Source: Drosophila pseudoobscura (taxonomy: Eukaryota > Arthropoda > Insecta > Diptera > Drosophilidae). Taken from it: a stretch of DNA of 64,000 nucleotides. Both the position numbers and the translations under genes were made by a program. The stretch spans positions 41,927,869 to 41,991,868 of the forward strand of contig NC_046683.1 in assembly GCF_009870125.1 (NCBI RefSeq), read 5' to 3'. Shown here piece after piece: positions 35,129 to 48,497 of this stretch. The notes below the pieces were generated by a model. The model worked only from the letters and a program-made list of their open reading frames with translations, was not told where the DNA came from and searched no databases. Every line of letters begins with the position of its first letter. Position 1 is the first letter of the stretch.

Positions 35129-37680
35129 ATACATGCTGTGCATCCGGATTCAAGTGAATAGTTAACGACGCCCATCAAGGTCACCCACCACACGACGCAC
35201 CTGCAATCACCATCCCAGCCACCAGTAAAAATGTTGCCTCAAAGCTAGAATTTCTGTAACCAAAATGATCCATATCCAGATTCCGGCATTTCCAAGTTTG
35301 TTTGTCTTCATGGGAAATAAATAAATTCCATACGCATTTGAGTTTCTTCTTTCGGAGGCACTCAACAGGAGTTGGCAGGTCCAAGGATGAGGATTTCCTC
35401 ATTAGAAACACTTGGGGACAGATCTTGGGTACCCTCTGACCTTCCTTCGGGAGGTGGGAGAATGAAGCACTCCATAAAACCCGCACCGTAATGGGTGCTA
35501 CCGATTGGTGGTGTGTATAACAGTTGTAAGACAGCACAAGAGTTGTATAACAGGTGCAATTTCAAGCCATTCAAGCGACATAATCCCACTCGAGGAAACA
35601 CACACTTCGTACTCGTACTCGTAATCGTATTGGTCACTCAAGTGGTGCACCGTGGTGCCACCACTGTCCCAGTCACCCAGTCGACTCTCCTCCCAGTCCC
35701 AGTCCCAGTCCCACTCCAAGTCGCAGTCGCAGTCGCTATGCGATTCGCACTACTCGGTACTTGGAGATGGCTAAAAAAAACAATGACAAAAACCGAACCG
35801 GAGCGAGCCGAGAGACAAATTATGTCACAGAAATAGTGCTGTGCAGAGGAGAGTGGAGTGGAGTGGAGCGGAGTGGAGTGGAGCAGCGCTGCATGCCGAT
35901 TGCCGATGGCCATGTGACCACAAAACGTGCACCGCATTATACATGGAGTCAGAGCCGAAGAGCCGCAGTCGCAGTGGCTGTGGCTGTGGCTGTGGAAGTC
36001 AAAGTCGGTTGCTTGGCCACACATTATGTCATCTGCGCGCAGCCCAACCTCTGAGGCAACTTTGAGTGACAGCTGGGGCATTGACATGCACTGCGCGAGG
36101 CGCCACAGAAGAGAACAACCTACGAGTGCACTGCGCACGCTGCATCTGATGGATACACATGTATCTGTATCTGTATCTGCAGCTGCAGTTCGAGTTGCGT
36201 GCGCCGCAGAGCGCTGGGTTTTGAACTTGAGGCGCACCAAAGCCACGCTACACGAAGCACGTAAAAGATACAAATACACACACACACACACAACCACAAG
36301 TATATAGACTAGTATAGAGCAGATACAGATACAGATACAGATACTTCTTCTTCTGTACGAGTATCTATGTATCTCTTTGTTGGTAATTGCCATGTTTTTG
36401 GGGGCCTCTGCCTCTTGTTTGCTGTTGTAATTGAAACTCTGTTTCATATTTTCTGTTTTCCGTCGCTGGCTGATTGAAATATGTACAACGAGCGAACGAG
36501 CGAACGAAACAATGGCAAATATTTGCGAAACGCTGCGGCGGCAGGGGTTCGGGCCACGGGCCACGGGGTACGGGGTACGGGGACACCGACAAGCACACTC
36601 GATTCAGATCTTGTTTCTAAAGATACACTCTGGCGGTACACGGGCCACAGTTAATTGAGTTGCTTTGTTCGAATTTTTGCCCGCTCTTCATCGGTGGCAT
36701 CGGTGTTGACTCTTTGGTCTCTCTGGTCCACAGATCAATCGGATAACCGGCGCTTGTCAAGATCCTCGCGACATGGCCTGGCATTAGCTTCGACTACGAC
36801 TTTGACTTGTGATTGATTAAAAGTGAAACCATTTCACCGACCGACCCGACACACCCCAGAGCTGGCATTAAGTTAATGCTTTCGGCTTTCCGGAGAATGC
36901 CAACAAGGTGGTGGCACGCCTGGAACGTGACAATAGCCCTGGCCTACGATCCCGGGCCTGGCCAACGGTTTTGGTGATTTCCCGCGAGAGCAGCCTAACC
37001 GTTAGCCATTCACTCCCACCCACTCGCCCACCGCTAAGCTGATCTTGAATGAATGGCCCGAAAGCCAGGCGGCCAGGCGGCCAGGCAGCCAGTCAGCCGG
37101 ACAGCGGTATTTTCTTAATTTTCATTTCTTTGTGATTTTTGTGAATGAAATGCTCCGCTGTCCATCATCGTAAATGGATCCCGTGCTCTTCTGCTCTTCT
37201 GCTCTGCAGTCTGCTGTGGTCACCGTCCATGTCCATGAGGTGCTACGATGCGTCGTCCATTGTCCGCATTTATGACATTTAGCGGCCGCTTAGCTACTGC
37301 CAGACGGTTAGACAGACAGACAGACAGACAGTCAGTCAGTCAGTCAGCCAACGGTAAACTGTTTAGACGTCTTTAAGACATGCTAACTGCACTTTATAAG
37401 CGTCATATTTTGTCCGCTGCTGTCCGTCGCTGTCCGTCAGTTGGCATGGATCGTAAAAATTATCATTATCATTATCGTCGTTGGGCTATTTCTATGTTTC
37501 CCCCCCGCACCATCTCCAATCCCCATATCCCCCACATTAACGAGTATAACGTGCTCGCACCTGTTGTTGCTGTTTTTTTCTTCTTTTTGTGAAAGGTTGT
37601 GCATACTTATTAAGACCAAGTGCCATGGAAATTCATCGTGTGGCTGGGGCTGGGGCTGGAGCCGGGGCTGCCTTTCACCC

Positions 37681-37720
37681 GCATGGCATGGCATGGCATG
37701 GCATGGCATGGCATGGCATG
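37681..37720. repeat. (GCATG)n pentanucleotide microsatellite
   Basis: Eight perfect GCATG units at 37,681-37,720. Confidence 0.9.
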
Positions 37721-37995
37721 GGTCGCGCGTCGAGTGGAAAGTCATTCGTTGCTGGGGGCCGAAGGGGGAAGCCGGTGGAAAACGGTCATATAACAGTATG
37801 CATTTCTAAAGAGAGCTCTGAAGAACTGATAATGATAAGAAGTGCGGGTCTTGCGGATCCCCATATCAATGACAAGATACTACCACATGTATAACAGTCG
37901 TATAAGGTTTACTTGATTAGCAAAAGTAGATTAGAACAAATACAAAATACAAATTGTAATGCATTTCATGTGCAATGGAAAAACCTTGATTTTTA

Positions 37996-38382
37996 ATCTA
38001 GGTATAACAGTTATATAACAGTCTCATAACAGTTGTATAACAGTGCGATTTTTAATTCTGAGTGAATGGACTTTCAGTGCAGATGTAACAGTATTATAGC
38101 AATATACAACTTATATAACACTAGTTGTATAACAGGTTGAACTTTTAATTTTCAATGAATTGACTTTTACTGCAGTTTCAACATTATCAAACTTGTCTAA
38201 CACTAGTATAACAGTGGTAACTTTTAGCTTTCACTGCATTGACTTACAATACAGATACAATAATATAACAGATGTATAACAGTTATTTGTATTTGTTAAT
38301 ATTCAATGCATTGACTTCCTTCAATGCAGATATAACAGTTTTATTACAGCATAAGACTTGTATAACACTAGTATGACAGTTC
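37996..38382. repeat. Degenerate ~80-bp minisatellite rich in TATAACAG
   Basis: About four diverged units. Anchors recur in order: ACACTAGT at 38,118, 38,200 and 38,365 (spacing 82 and 2 x 82.5), ATTGACTT at 38,159, 38,238 and 38,310, an ATGCAGAT-like word, then TATAACAG. The same TATAACAG word appears alone at about 35,516-35,554 and 37,888, with variants near 38,540 and 38,570. It is not a known element to me. Confidence 0.75.
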
Positions 38383-41300
38383 AAAATTTATGCTCGAAAT
38401 TAAATTGCTAAACAGCCAACACCTGCACAGAATTTGCACAAGAAACAAGAAACAATAAACGCGAAACAAAAGCAAACGAAACGAAAGCCATATCTTACGC
38501 TAATTTACTTAGGATGGGGTGTACGCTCGGACACAAAAGTATAACAACTGTCGAGAGACCTATGTATAACAAGCATCACAAATGTGATGAGTGCTTTCCC
38601 ACGCTTTAGGAACAAAATGGAGGCTGTTTCCTGACGATTCGCGCTAGATTAAGAGACTTTAAGATGGAGAGCGCCTAAAACCAAAATCAAAACTAAAACC
38701 AAGACCCGAGACCCGAGAACTGAGAACTGAGATGGAGACAATTGCCAAATCATGTCAGAGATAAATTTCCAATGCAAATGCAGAGAGAGAGAGAGAGGGA
38801 CAGACAGTGGACGGTGGTGGAGTCCAAGCCAAATGGTGACTCTTTTTTCTTCTTCTGTGCTCCACTCGGAACGGGCGAACGGGCGAATGGCGGATGGGGG
38901 CCAACTGTCTCTGGTGGCTTATTTATGCTACTATGTTGGTGTGACAGATGATGGAGCTACTTAGTGGTAATGCGGGGACCGTTAAACACCCAATGCATTG
39001 TCACACTCACAGTATACGAGTACCAATGCAGGCGGCAGCGGAAGTGCTCTGAGAAATGGCTTCATCGCACACTGAGAAATACTACGAAATGGCTATGCTA
39101 TACATACTCGTAGACAGCGACACCTGTTATGCCACACAGACTGGGAATGCAAATCGGAATCAAGTAATAAATACTTCTCGAAAAAGTACCGAATATATCG
39201 AAAGGCGACGGAGTATCGATGCGGTCGATGCGATCGATGGTCGATGGTCGATGGTCGGAATGAGTCACCCTGTGCTCCAGGCGTTTATAATTAGCAAAGG
39301 GGCATTTTTGTTAGTTTTCAATTACTTTCGAGGCAGCGACGAATCTTATCTGGTTTCTGGTTTCTGGTTTCCTTTGCGCCGACTTTGGGCCGACATTCCC
39401 CTGCTGGTGTCTTCATTTGTACCAGCAGCAGAATGACACCACCCATATCAATGCCAGCCCTTGCAGCACCACCCCATGGAGGCAGTTAAGGGAGTCAGAG
39501 AGTGGTACACCCTGTTACAAGTGCCTGGCGCCACTAGCAGGTGTCTTCGTAAGTGTTTATGTGCCCCGCACTCACACGCATACCCATACACTCACCCATA
39601 CCCAGTAACGTATCGAGTATACGCTCCTGATAGGCGCTATCTGATATCATTCCGTTATCGATATACAAGTATATAGGAACCCCCACACACACACACACAG
39701 CAGGCCAACATTCAAGTTCAGTTAACAGAAATTGAGTCATCGTCTGAGAACAAGGCCGAAAACATTTCCAGGCCATTACTGATGTCAGCAGAAGTACATA
39801 TTATACCTACTGATGTAACAGGATGAAGACATCATCATCATAGATGGAATGGAATGGACGATGAACGATACCCGTATCATTCCTATAATTAAAACCCAAT
39901 AAATCTGTCGTCTGGTACTGTTTTTTGTGAGTGTTACTTGGAAAGACATTGCCTGCTAATGGAGCAGTGTTCCGATTAGATAAAGTCCCTGATTTCCACT
40001 AATAACACCCGTGCTTTATTTGTTTATTTCCATTCGTTTCATTTGCCATTTGGGAGTGTATTTTATATTGGAACCGACTATAGGTACGCTTATTGCACTT
40101 CCCACTTCCAACTTCCAAATAAAAAGCCGCATTCTTCTGCTAATGGACTTTATCGGGAGAGCCCTGCCCTAGAATTATGGTAATGAGCCAGCCCGCCTTG
40201 GCATTCGGATGATGAATTACCAGAGAGTTATATGTCCCACCGATTTGCTTTGGCATAGGGGACATATACGAGACTTCGATAAAGGTATGGGGGGTGGGTG
40301 GGTGTGCGGGGAAGAACCTTATCGCTAGAATTTCGTGCTGATAATGCCGGTTCATTCTGTTATCGTTCCGTTATCATTCAATAAGCCGCAATAAGCCAAT
40401 AGAACCTTGACTTACTATATACATGGGCGGCAGATAGAAGTGGCGGCTGTGCTGTGCTGTGCTCTGCTGCAATTCGCAGGCAACTCTCACGGTCACTGCC
40501 TCTTCCACTGCCACATACGGGGCGAGCTCGGGTGGCACTTTGGGCCAAAAATTCAATTGGAATCGGAGAAAGTACAGCCCCAGACCTATTGTCTAGTCGG
40601 TGTTTGATGATGACGCTGATTATGATGAAAATTGCGACACGCTTTTGCCGCATTTCCATTTCCATTGCCCGTTGGCATTGGCACTGGCTGGTGCGGTGCC
40701 ATCGTCTGCCATTGACACTTGGAGACAGCCACCGCCTAGCCCCCTCTTTGAGACTGTCTGTGGGGCTGGGGCTGTCACTTTCATTCAAATTTCATTCATT
40801 GCTGTGCGGCAGGGCAACCCTGGTGGCCAAAACCCAATAGAAAATGATGCCTCAAAGAGCTGTGCGAAAAAGGCCTCAATGAGGTATTTGTTTGTTGAAC
40901 GAATAAGAGGGAGGAGGGAGGAGGGAGAAGGGAGGAGGGAGGAGTGAGGGTGTGGGCAGGGTGTGCGGGTGTGCGGGGAAAATGTAAAGTAGCACAAAAT
41001 GCTTGCAAGTCGAGCGAACAAAATGCATCCGCAGGGGTTCCACTCCACTCCGATGGAGGAGCAGTGGAATCCGACATGCAATCGAAAGCAGGCACCTCCA
41101 CATCTGCCTCTCCTGCTCTTCTTCTGCTCCGGCTAATTGATACTCGCGTACACTCCGCTCCGAGTAGACTCGTGCTCGGGTTTGGGACTGGGATTTGGCT
41201 GGATCCACGGCCATGGCTAATTGAAAGAGAGAGTGCAGTGGAGTGTGGAGCGGAGTGTGCGATGGGGGAGGTGCGTACGGGTATGCTCATATGTGCCAAT

Positions 41301-44300
41301 GGGTTAAGGTTGCCATGCAAATCGCTCAGCGAGTGCCACTGATATGGAAACGCTGCAGAAACGCGACGGAGACGCCTCCAAATGTTGCGGTAGGTCAAAC
41401 ACCGCCCACCACCCGCCGAACCCCGGCTACGGGTACGGGTACGGCCTACAGTGAACGAGTTGGAGCACGAGTATCAATATCCAAATGGGGGCCAGACAAT
41501 GGAAAAGTATTGGAAAGTGAGGGAACTACATAAAGGTTTCATGCAGGGCTCCATCCCCCACTTTATGGGGCCTCCGCCTCCGAATGGGGGAAAGTTTCGA
41601 CATTTCGACAAATGTCTGTACGAGTATGTGTGAATGTATTTTCCATCACCTTTTGAGTCGGGGGTGGCCTTCGCGGCGGAGGGCCTTTCCAATGAAATAT
41701 TTTGGCATGCTATAAAGCTGTCATCTTTATCTGCCAGTAATGGCATTCCATTCCCTGATTTTCAGTTGCGATCCCTGCGATCTTGTTACCCATTTTCCAT
41801 TTTCACACATGTTGCGGATCTCTCCGACATGCAACAGTCGAAAAGTTAATTGAAAAACCTGGAAAACCCAGGAAAATCTTCATGTGGCATGCATGACAGC
41901 TCCCATGATGAACTTGCCACTTCGTATGCCCCCAAAGTTGCCTCTTCCGACGCGACGTTGCGCAGGAAATATGAATTTGAATCCAGACAAAAAAGCAATA
42001 AAAACAATAAACGAGAAAAGAAGAAGAAGAAGAAGAAGAAGGGAAACTTTCTAGAAAAAGAAAATGTAAAATCTCATTATTTCTCTTGCACGTTCTTCAT
42101 CGATGTCTTTGGGGATCGGCAATCGAAGATCGCGGATCGCGGGTAGCGGATCGGGGATCGGTATCGGATGAAAGATGAAGTTTATTTGAGAAAACAACTT
42201 TCAAAGCGAAGATCCATCAGATCCATGAGAAAAGAATAGGAGGAAACTGGCATCTAATCTATCATCTCAGAGTAGATTTTCCGATCCACACACAGAAAAT
42301 CAATTTCCCAAGACAATCAGCGATCGGAGTCTCTAATCAAACGATCAACTAATTGCGGGTCAATATCTACATATGTATATCCATCGTGTGTTCGTATCTA
42401 TGAGGTAATCGACACCTGCGACGACACCACGACCTGACTTCATTCGATTCGATTTGACTTGTCTTCTTTCACTTTGATTGACATGCTTTTTGGGTTATGG
42501 CAAATTGATTTCTTTATTTCTCGCTCTCCGAGTGAGTTATAAAATGCGAGTTGCGGCCGGGCCGGCAATTATATCAGCCAGCCAACGGTAAACGCGCGCA
42601 CCATCCATCGTCCGTCGTCCACCGTCCACCGTCCGATCAATTAATTAAGAAACGGGGCGAATGCATCGGCATCGCCATCGGCATATCGCCATCGGTTGTT
42701 TTTGGCTCAGGCACCGGGGATTACAGCATAAAATATAGTTCAGATAACTTTCAAATACGAAAAATACAAAAAATACAAAAAAATACCAAAAATACATAAA
42801 AGAAAGAAAGAAAAAAACTAAAGGAAAACATTGCATTGTTGTGGGGCACTTAATCGCTTGCCACAGACACAAAATCCTAACGGTTCCTCCTCTCGCCCCC
42901 CATTCCCCCCATTCACTTTTCATAGGAAACCCCGAAACCCCGAAACTTCAGTCAAAGTTGAAGTTGAATTTGAATTTCTAATCGAAACAAATGCTTTATG
43001 GTCGTCTTATTATTATCATTATTCAGATTTGTGGAGCTTAAACGATTTCGTAATCTTTTTGTTTTTTCTGTGAGCATTTCGCTTTTACACCTCGGAATCT
43101 CTTGGTGTCTCTCCAATGCCACTTCCATCTCCATCTCCATCTCGATCTCGATCTCCATCTCTGGGTCTTTGCCTTTCGGGTTCATTGTCAGAATCGACCG
43201 AGTGACTTTTGGACGGACCGGTTTGTTGTTTGATTCGTTGACGGTTGACGGTGAAATTTATGATGCATAATATTTGTTTTATTTGCCATTGTTCACGCTC
43301 ATAGCGCCCATATACATGTACGCTCTCGTGGGCTGCACTCCGGGGAAAGAGTTTCGAAAAGAGTTTTCGTAGATAACGCACGGAGGAGATGCAATTCCCA
43401 GAAAGCCACAAGAAAACACAGTCCAAGTGGTTCCCAGAATCCCACTTCGAAGTCCGAAAGGGTAGTAAACGGAGTAAATTCACCCGATCCGTGTTCATCC
43501 GTGGGTTCACCCATTCATTGCAGATTATTGCCCATCCCATTAGGTTTTCTTCGAGTCAAAGGTCACACTTGGAAGTTAGGGTTCACTCTAAGGCTACTGA
43601 AGGGCGAAAGATGATTGACTTGACTATTCGAATGGAGCTCCACTTTGGAGCAGACAAATGAATCGCTCGAATGATGGATTCCCTACTTTGGATTCCCATA
43701 CGGCGGAACCCACACACACATCTGCTTCCAGGAACAGCCTCTATTCGGAGCGCTTCTTACAGGGTTTTTCTTTCTTTCTTGCTCCAGTTTCAGTTTCACG
43801 GCCCAAAAGATCTCATCTTTTTCGGTTTCTGGTGGGCTTTTCGTGGGGTGGGGAGGGAGAGTTTTGGTGGCTCCAACCAGTAACCAGTAACCAGTAACTG
43901 TGTTAATTATTTTCTTTCGAGCGCTTGCCAGAGGTCAGGAGTCACCGACCCTCAGACATTGACCCCCACCTTCTGCCAGGCCCGCGGCGATCGTCGAACG
44001 ACAAGTTTCGAGTTTTGTTTTTTGTTTGTTTTAAGAGTATCTTCAATGGTGTTTCTTTTATTATTTTTTCTCATTTTTGGCGTACTTTGCGTGTGTGTCC
44101 GTCTCTCAGTCGCTCTGAAGCACTCCCTACGGTTTTTATTCATCTTTTCTTTGCCTTTCCTTTGGTTTTTGGATGCATGTAATTACAGTCAGACGCAGGG
44201 TGGGGGAGGAAGAGAACCAGCCCTCTCTCTTCACAAAATATCTTCTATCGTAAGTATCTCTTAGCTTTGGGGCTCTAACAAGATCAGGTAGCTATCTGTC

Positions 44301-45040
44301 TGTCCGTCTGTCTGTCAGTCTGTCAGTCTGTCTGTACCCTTTCCTCCATAATTATGGTCATTATTTTCGGGTTTTTGGTGTGGGATTTATGTACATTTGT
44401 TTGACTGAAAAGTGCATTAAATAAAGCCATTCATTAGGCATTTGACAAAGCGGCTTTCAGGCTTTCAGGATCAACGCTTGGGTGTCGGTTTTTGTGTATT
44501 TTATTTGCATTTTCTGTGTACCGGTTTGCCCGTCCCGGCCATTTTACTTTCAATTGCAAAACGTGAACATTTTACTACAAGTCCGACAAAATGCCGTTGT
44601 CGCCCGTCTCCCGTCTCCCGTCGCATGTCCGGCGTGTCCGCCGTGTCCGCTGTGTCCGCAATGCAGAAAAAAGCGAAATTTTAATAGGCTAAAAAACAAC
44701 TGCAACAAAATGATGCGTCAAATTCTAACCGGTTTCGGTTTCGATTACGGTCTCGGTCTCGGTTTCGGCGTTTTTTCTTATTTTTATTTTTAGTTGGGGG
44801 TTTTTCTAAATACGAAGCGAATCGGAGGAAAAAGTTGAGCAGGACCAAGGCCTGGCCCTTTCCCTGGCCTTTACTCTTTACGGAACTGAGGCCTAACCTA
44901 TCCATCCGTTTGGCTGGCTGACCCACGAGATCCCATCATGGAGTGATCTTCAGCTTGGCCTGAATCGCATCGGGGAGATCCTCAAGCTCAATCTTCTGCC
45001 ATGGCCAATCATCAGCCGGTCTCAATCACTTGACCATGTC

Positions 45041-45083
45041 TGCCCCTTTGCCCCCTGCCCCCTGCCCCCTGCCCCCTGCCCCC
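45041..45083. repeat. (TGCCCCC)n heptanucleotide repeat
   Basis: Five to six near-perfect TGCCCCC units. Confidence 0.8.
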
Positions 45084-47905
45084 TCAATCCACTCCACTCC
45101 GCTCCGCTCCACTCCATCGTTCGTCGTCCATCGTCTGTCGTCATCTTGGAACCGCTGTCCATTGCAATTCTTGAGGCATTTTTCGTTCGTTTCCATTTAT
45201 TTGGGTCACGGACAGTCATCTCTGCCCCACTCTACTCTGTCTGCCTCTGCCACTGAGTGTGTTCTCTACAGGTTTTTCGACTTTTACTTGCAACTGGGAA
45301 CTGGCATTGAATGTTGAATGTTGAATGTTGACTGTCGTGTGGCTGGCTCTTTTGGATGTCGGTGGTTCCGTGTTTCTTCTCTTGAAACAAAACCGAAAAT
45401 TCATTTTTTAATTGTTTTCTTTTTCCTCGCTGTTCTCATCTCATCTCATTTCGGGCATGCTGTTGATTAAGCTGTAAAAACAGCTGTTATATTTATGCTG
45501 CTGTCGGGCTGTCTGGCTGTCTGGCTGTCTTGCTGTTTGTCTTTTGGTCGCTTGTCGTGTTATTCTGCTGTCACTTGTCACCTGATAAGACAAGGTTTTG
45601 GACGCCGTGCATTTTCCCTATCATCCCTTCGACCATATGCACAGTCTGCACAGACTATAAGTAGTCCCTATCTGAGCCCTGTCGTTCTATCCTCACATAT
45701 TCTGGCAGTCCAAGATCATCCTATATCGCACACCTTCCTTGGGAGATCTATTATTGGGAAATGGATATTTTCCGGTTGGTCAGAAAAACCAAAAAGTTTT
45801 GAATAATAGTGGATTGTTGATCTTTTAAATTAAATTCTATCAATTAGGGTATCTAATAGTTCGGTTCCCTATCTCTCTCTCTGTCTCTCTGTCTTTCCTA
45901 ATCGTTTTGAAACAGAATGTTTATCGAACTTGACATTTCTGGCACACTTTTTGGCTTGATGGGAGGTAACGCCGTCGTCCGCAGCTTCTCCAATCTTCTT
46001 AGCAGATCTTCTTGCTAGATCTTCTTAAAGGCAGGAGGGAGATTGGAGTCGGGAGGTGGGGGGCTGGGGGGTGAGGGGTGCAAACAAAACAATAGAAAAG
46101 AAAAGAAAATTTCACTGCTGCGGCCATGACTGGGCGATTGCACTCCGTACAAAAAAGATCACCATGGGGCTGCTGGCTCCCAAAAAAACACTCCACACTC
46201 CACGTAGCTTTGGTGGGGATGGGGATGGGGATGGGGGCTACGCGGCGGCACTGAAAATGGCAACTGTGCAAATAGCGAGGACAACAACAACAACATCAAC
46301 AAAACAACAGAGAAACAGACAAAAACAAAACCAACAATGGTACACGCGTGGGTGGAGAGGGGGTGGTTGAAGACTGCAGAGTGGGAGAAGGAGAGCAAGT
46401 AACATAAAAGTACCAAAAAAAAAAGAAAAAAGAAAGAAAGAAAGAAAGAAGCAGCAGAAGAAGAAGATGATGAGAAGGAACAACAAAAACATGTAAATGG
46501 AAAACCAAACAAAATCGTTTGATGTACAATGAGGACGTTGTTGTTTCTCTCTGTCTCTCTGTCTCTCTCTTTGGTGCTGCTATTGTTTCTCCTCTTCCTC
46601 TTCCCTTTCTTTACGCTGCTGTTGTTGTTCTTGTTGTTTTTGTGGGTTGAAATAGTGGAGAATCAGTGAGTGGAACGTCACGGCAGAAGCACAAGAACAG
46701 CAGCAGCGCAGCCTCAGCTTCAGCTTCAGCCTCAGCGTCGACGTCGGCAGCATGCGGGGGCGGCGTGCGCCAGAGTTCAATGCACAGGGGAGGAGGAGGT
46801 ACAGAAGGAAAGCCCATTAAAAACAGGATCGAGAGACACAAACGGAAGGATCATCCCGATCATAATGAAACCAGGAAAACAGACCCAAATAGAAGGCTCT
46901 TTCTAGTAAAAAAAAAAGAACGAGAATCCCCGATCACGGGAGGAACAGAAACAGGCCCCATGGAGGAGAATCTTCGATCAAATGTGTCCACGAGGAGAGC
47001 TTTTGCGATACATTTGTTTTCGTTCACACTTTTCACAGGGTCACCCCTATCACTTATCACTGTACGGGTGGGTGCCAAGCAGCTACCACTGTACTGGTAC
47101 TGGTACTGGTTCTGGCCCCAGCGAGGGTTCTGTTCTTCCTTAGCATTTATCACTGTACGGTGTACGATATACGGTGTACGATGGACTGGTACTAACCTCT
47201 TCAACCTTTTGCTGCATTTTGGTCAAAGTTGATCGAGTGTCTCGTTGGTGTCACGCTGCAAGCTGCAAGTAAACGGTTGATTTTACAATCGTACGGAATA
47301 AGCCACTCAACAAAAACAAAATTGACAAAAAAAAAGAAGAACGAGTGTGCCGCAGAGTGCACTTTCACTGTCGCGGCAGCAGTTTAAGTTTATTATTTAC
47401 TATTTATTACAATTTAATGATTGCTGTTGTTCGATGGGAAATGTTCTCTCGGACGATTCGTGGTTGCGCGCGCGCAAAGCTCCAGAAAGCAGAAGACAAA
47501 ACAACGCGGGAAGAGAGAGCACGACCAGCACGCAAGGGCAAATATTAATATATATATTTTTTCGACAATATATATATCAGGGATATATCAGCGGACTTTC
47601 CGATTTCAGAAAAAATTCGACACTATTTTTCTGTTGTTTTCTTGTCCGCGGCTTTTTTGAAAATGGTGGGAAATGGGGGAGGCAAGGCCCGTGCTTTCAA
47701 ATACACCCGCTTTCAGATGTTGCTCGGCCACATGTGGCTAGAAAACATGTTGCCGGCAAGGTAAAACAAGGTTGGAGCACGAGTAAAACGAGTAAAATAG
47801 CGCGCATTAGAGCTAAAATCCACCCCGATACTTAATTTACCATGAATGTTTACAGGGCTTGTACACAAATATGAGTTTTGCGTTCCAAGTATGAGTTTCG
47901 GCAGC

Positions 47906-47929
47906 TATCGATACCTGGCGGTATCGATG
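47906..47929. promoter_or_regulatory. DRE-type element pair upstream of Mks1
   Basis: A perfect TATCGATA (47,906-47,913), the known DREF site, is followed by a one-mismatch TATCGATG (47,922-47,929). Such sites mark housekeeping promoters in Drosophila. They lie about 590 bp upstream of the Mks1 start and could serve Mks1 or a divergent minus-strand transcript. Confidence 0.5.
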
Positions 47930-48158
47930 TATGAATTTAAATTATTTTATTGTAGATAATATTCATTATTGGATGGCATGTGGCGAAGCTCTACCTTTCT
48001 GTTTTCTTTGTTGAGTAATTTAATGAATTAATGTTCTTAATGAGTTCGTTCGATTATGTTCCCTCTCCAGCTTACACACTTTACTCACAGCTTTTTTCAA
48101 TAGTATCGGTATTATTATAGCGATGTAGAAATCATGTAGATCATTTCATACCTGTGTA

Positions 48159-48174
48159 GTTGCCATGTAGCGAT
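48159..48174 (+). promoter_or_regulatory. Possible degenerate RFX X-box upstream of Mks1
   Basis: GTTGCC ATGT AGCGAT has a perfect left X-box half and a weak right half (consensus GTNRCC...RGYAAC). Ciliary genes of Drosophila, B9 genes among them, are commonly under Rfx control. Position (about 325 bp before the ATG) fits, but the match is imperfect. Confidence 0.3.
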
Positions 48175-48497
48175 ATGAACTCAGCTTTGTTGACATTTTG
48201 ACCTTATTTGTTCGATCCATATTCCATCAACAATGGAATGGAAAATGGATTAATTTATCGGACAAAATTATATTTCAGTGCTGAGGGGCCTAGGTAGCTG
48301 CAAATACGAAACGGAATATATAAACTGGGAAATACAATTTCCGATAAAAATGAACTTAGTTCGTTCACTGTAGTGAATAGTTCTTTGTTGATAAGTTCGT
48401 TCATGAACGACGTATTGTCATAACGACCGGCGAAATTCGAACACAAAACAAAAAAATACGAAAATTGTCCAGTTCTGCAGAAAACAGAAAAAGAGAG

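Larger units (their letters stand above)
28767..47900. other. ~19-kb stretch without a supported gene (intron or intergenic)
   Basis: Many open frames of 60-308 codons occur, but they are made of dinucleotide and triplet repeats, overlap on both strands and show no family features. The stretch holds simple repeats (listed separately), an ~80-bp minisatellite near 38.0-38.4 kb and scattered TACGAGTA words. Since the minus-strand gene at 27.2-28.8 kb lacks its 5' exons, much of this could be its first intron. I found no exon to prove it. Confidence 0.5.

Noticed and set aside
35638..36564. 308-codon minus-strand frame
   Set aside because: The sequence is dinucleotide and hexanucleotide repeats (ICICICIC, HSHSHSH, TDTDTD), with overlapping frames on the other strand and no domain or splice logic.
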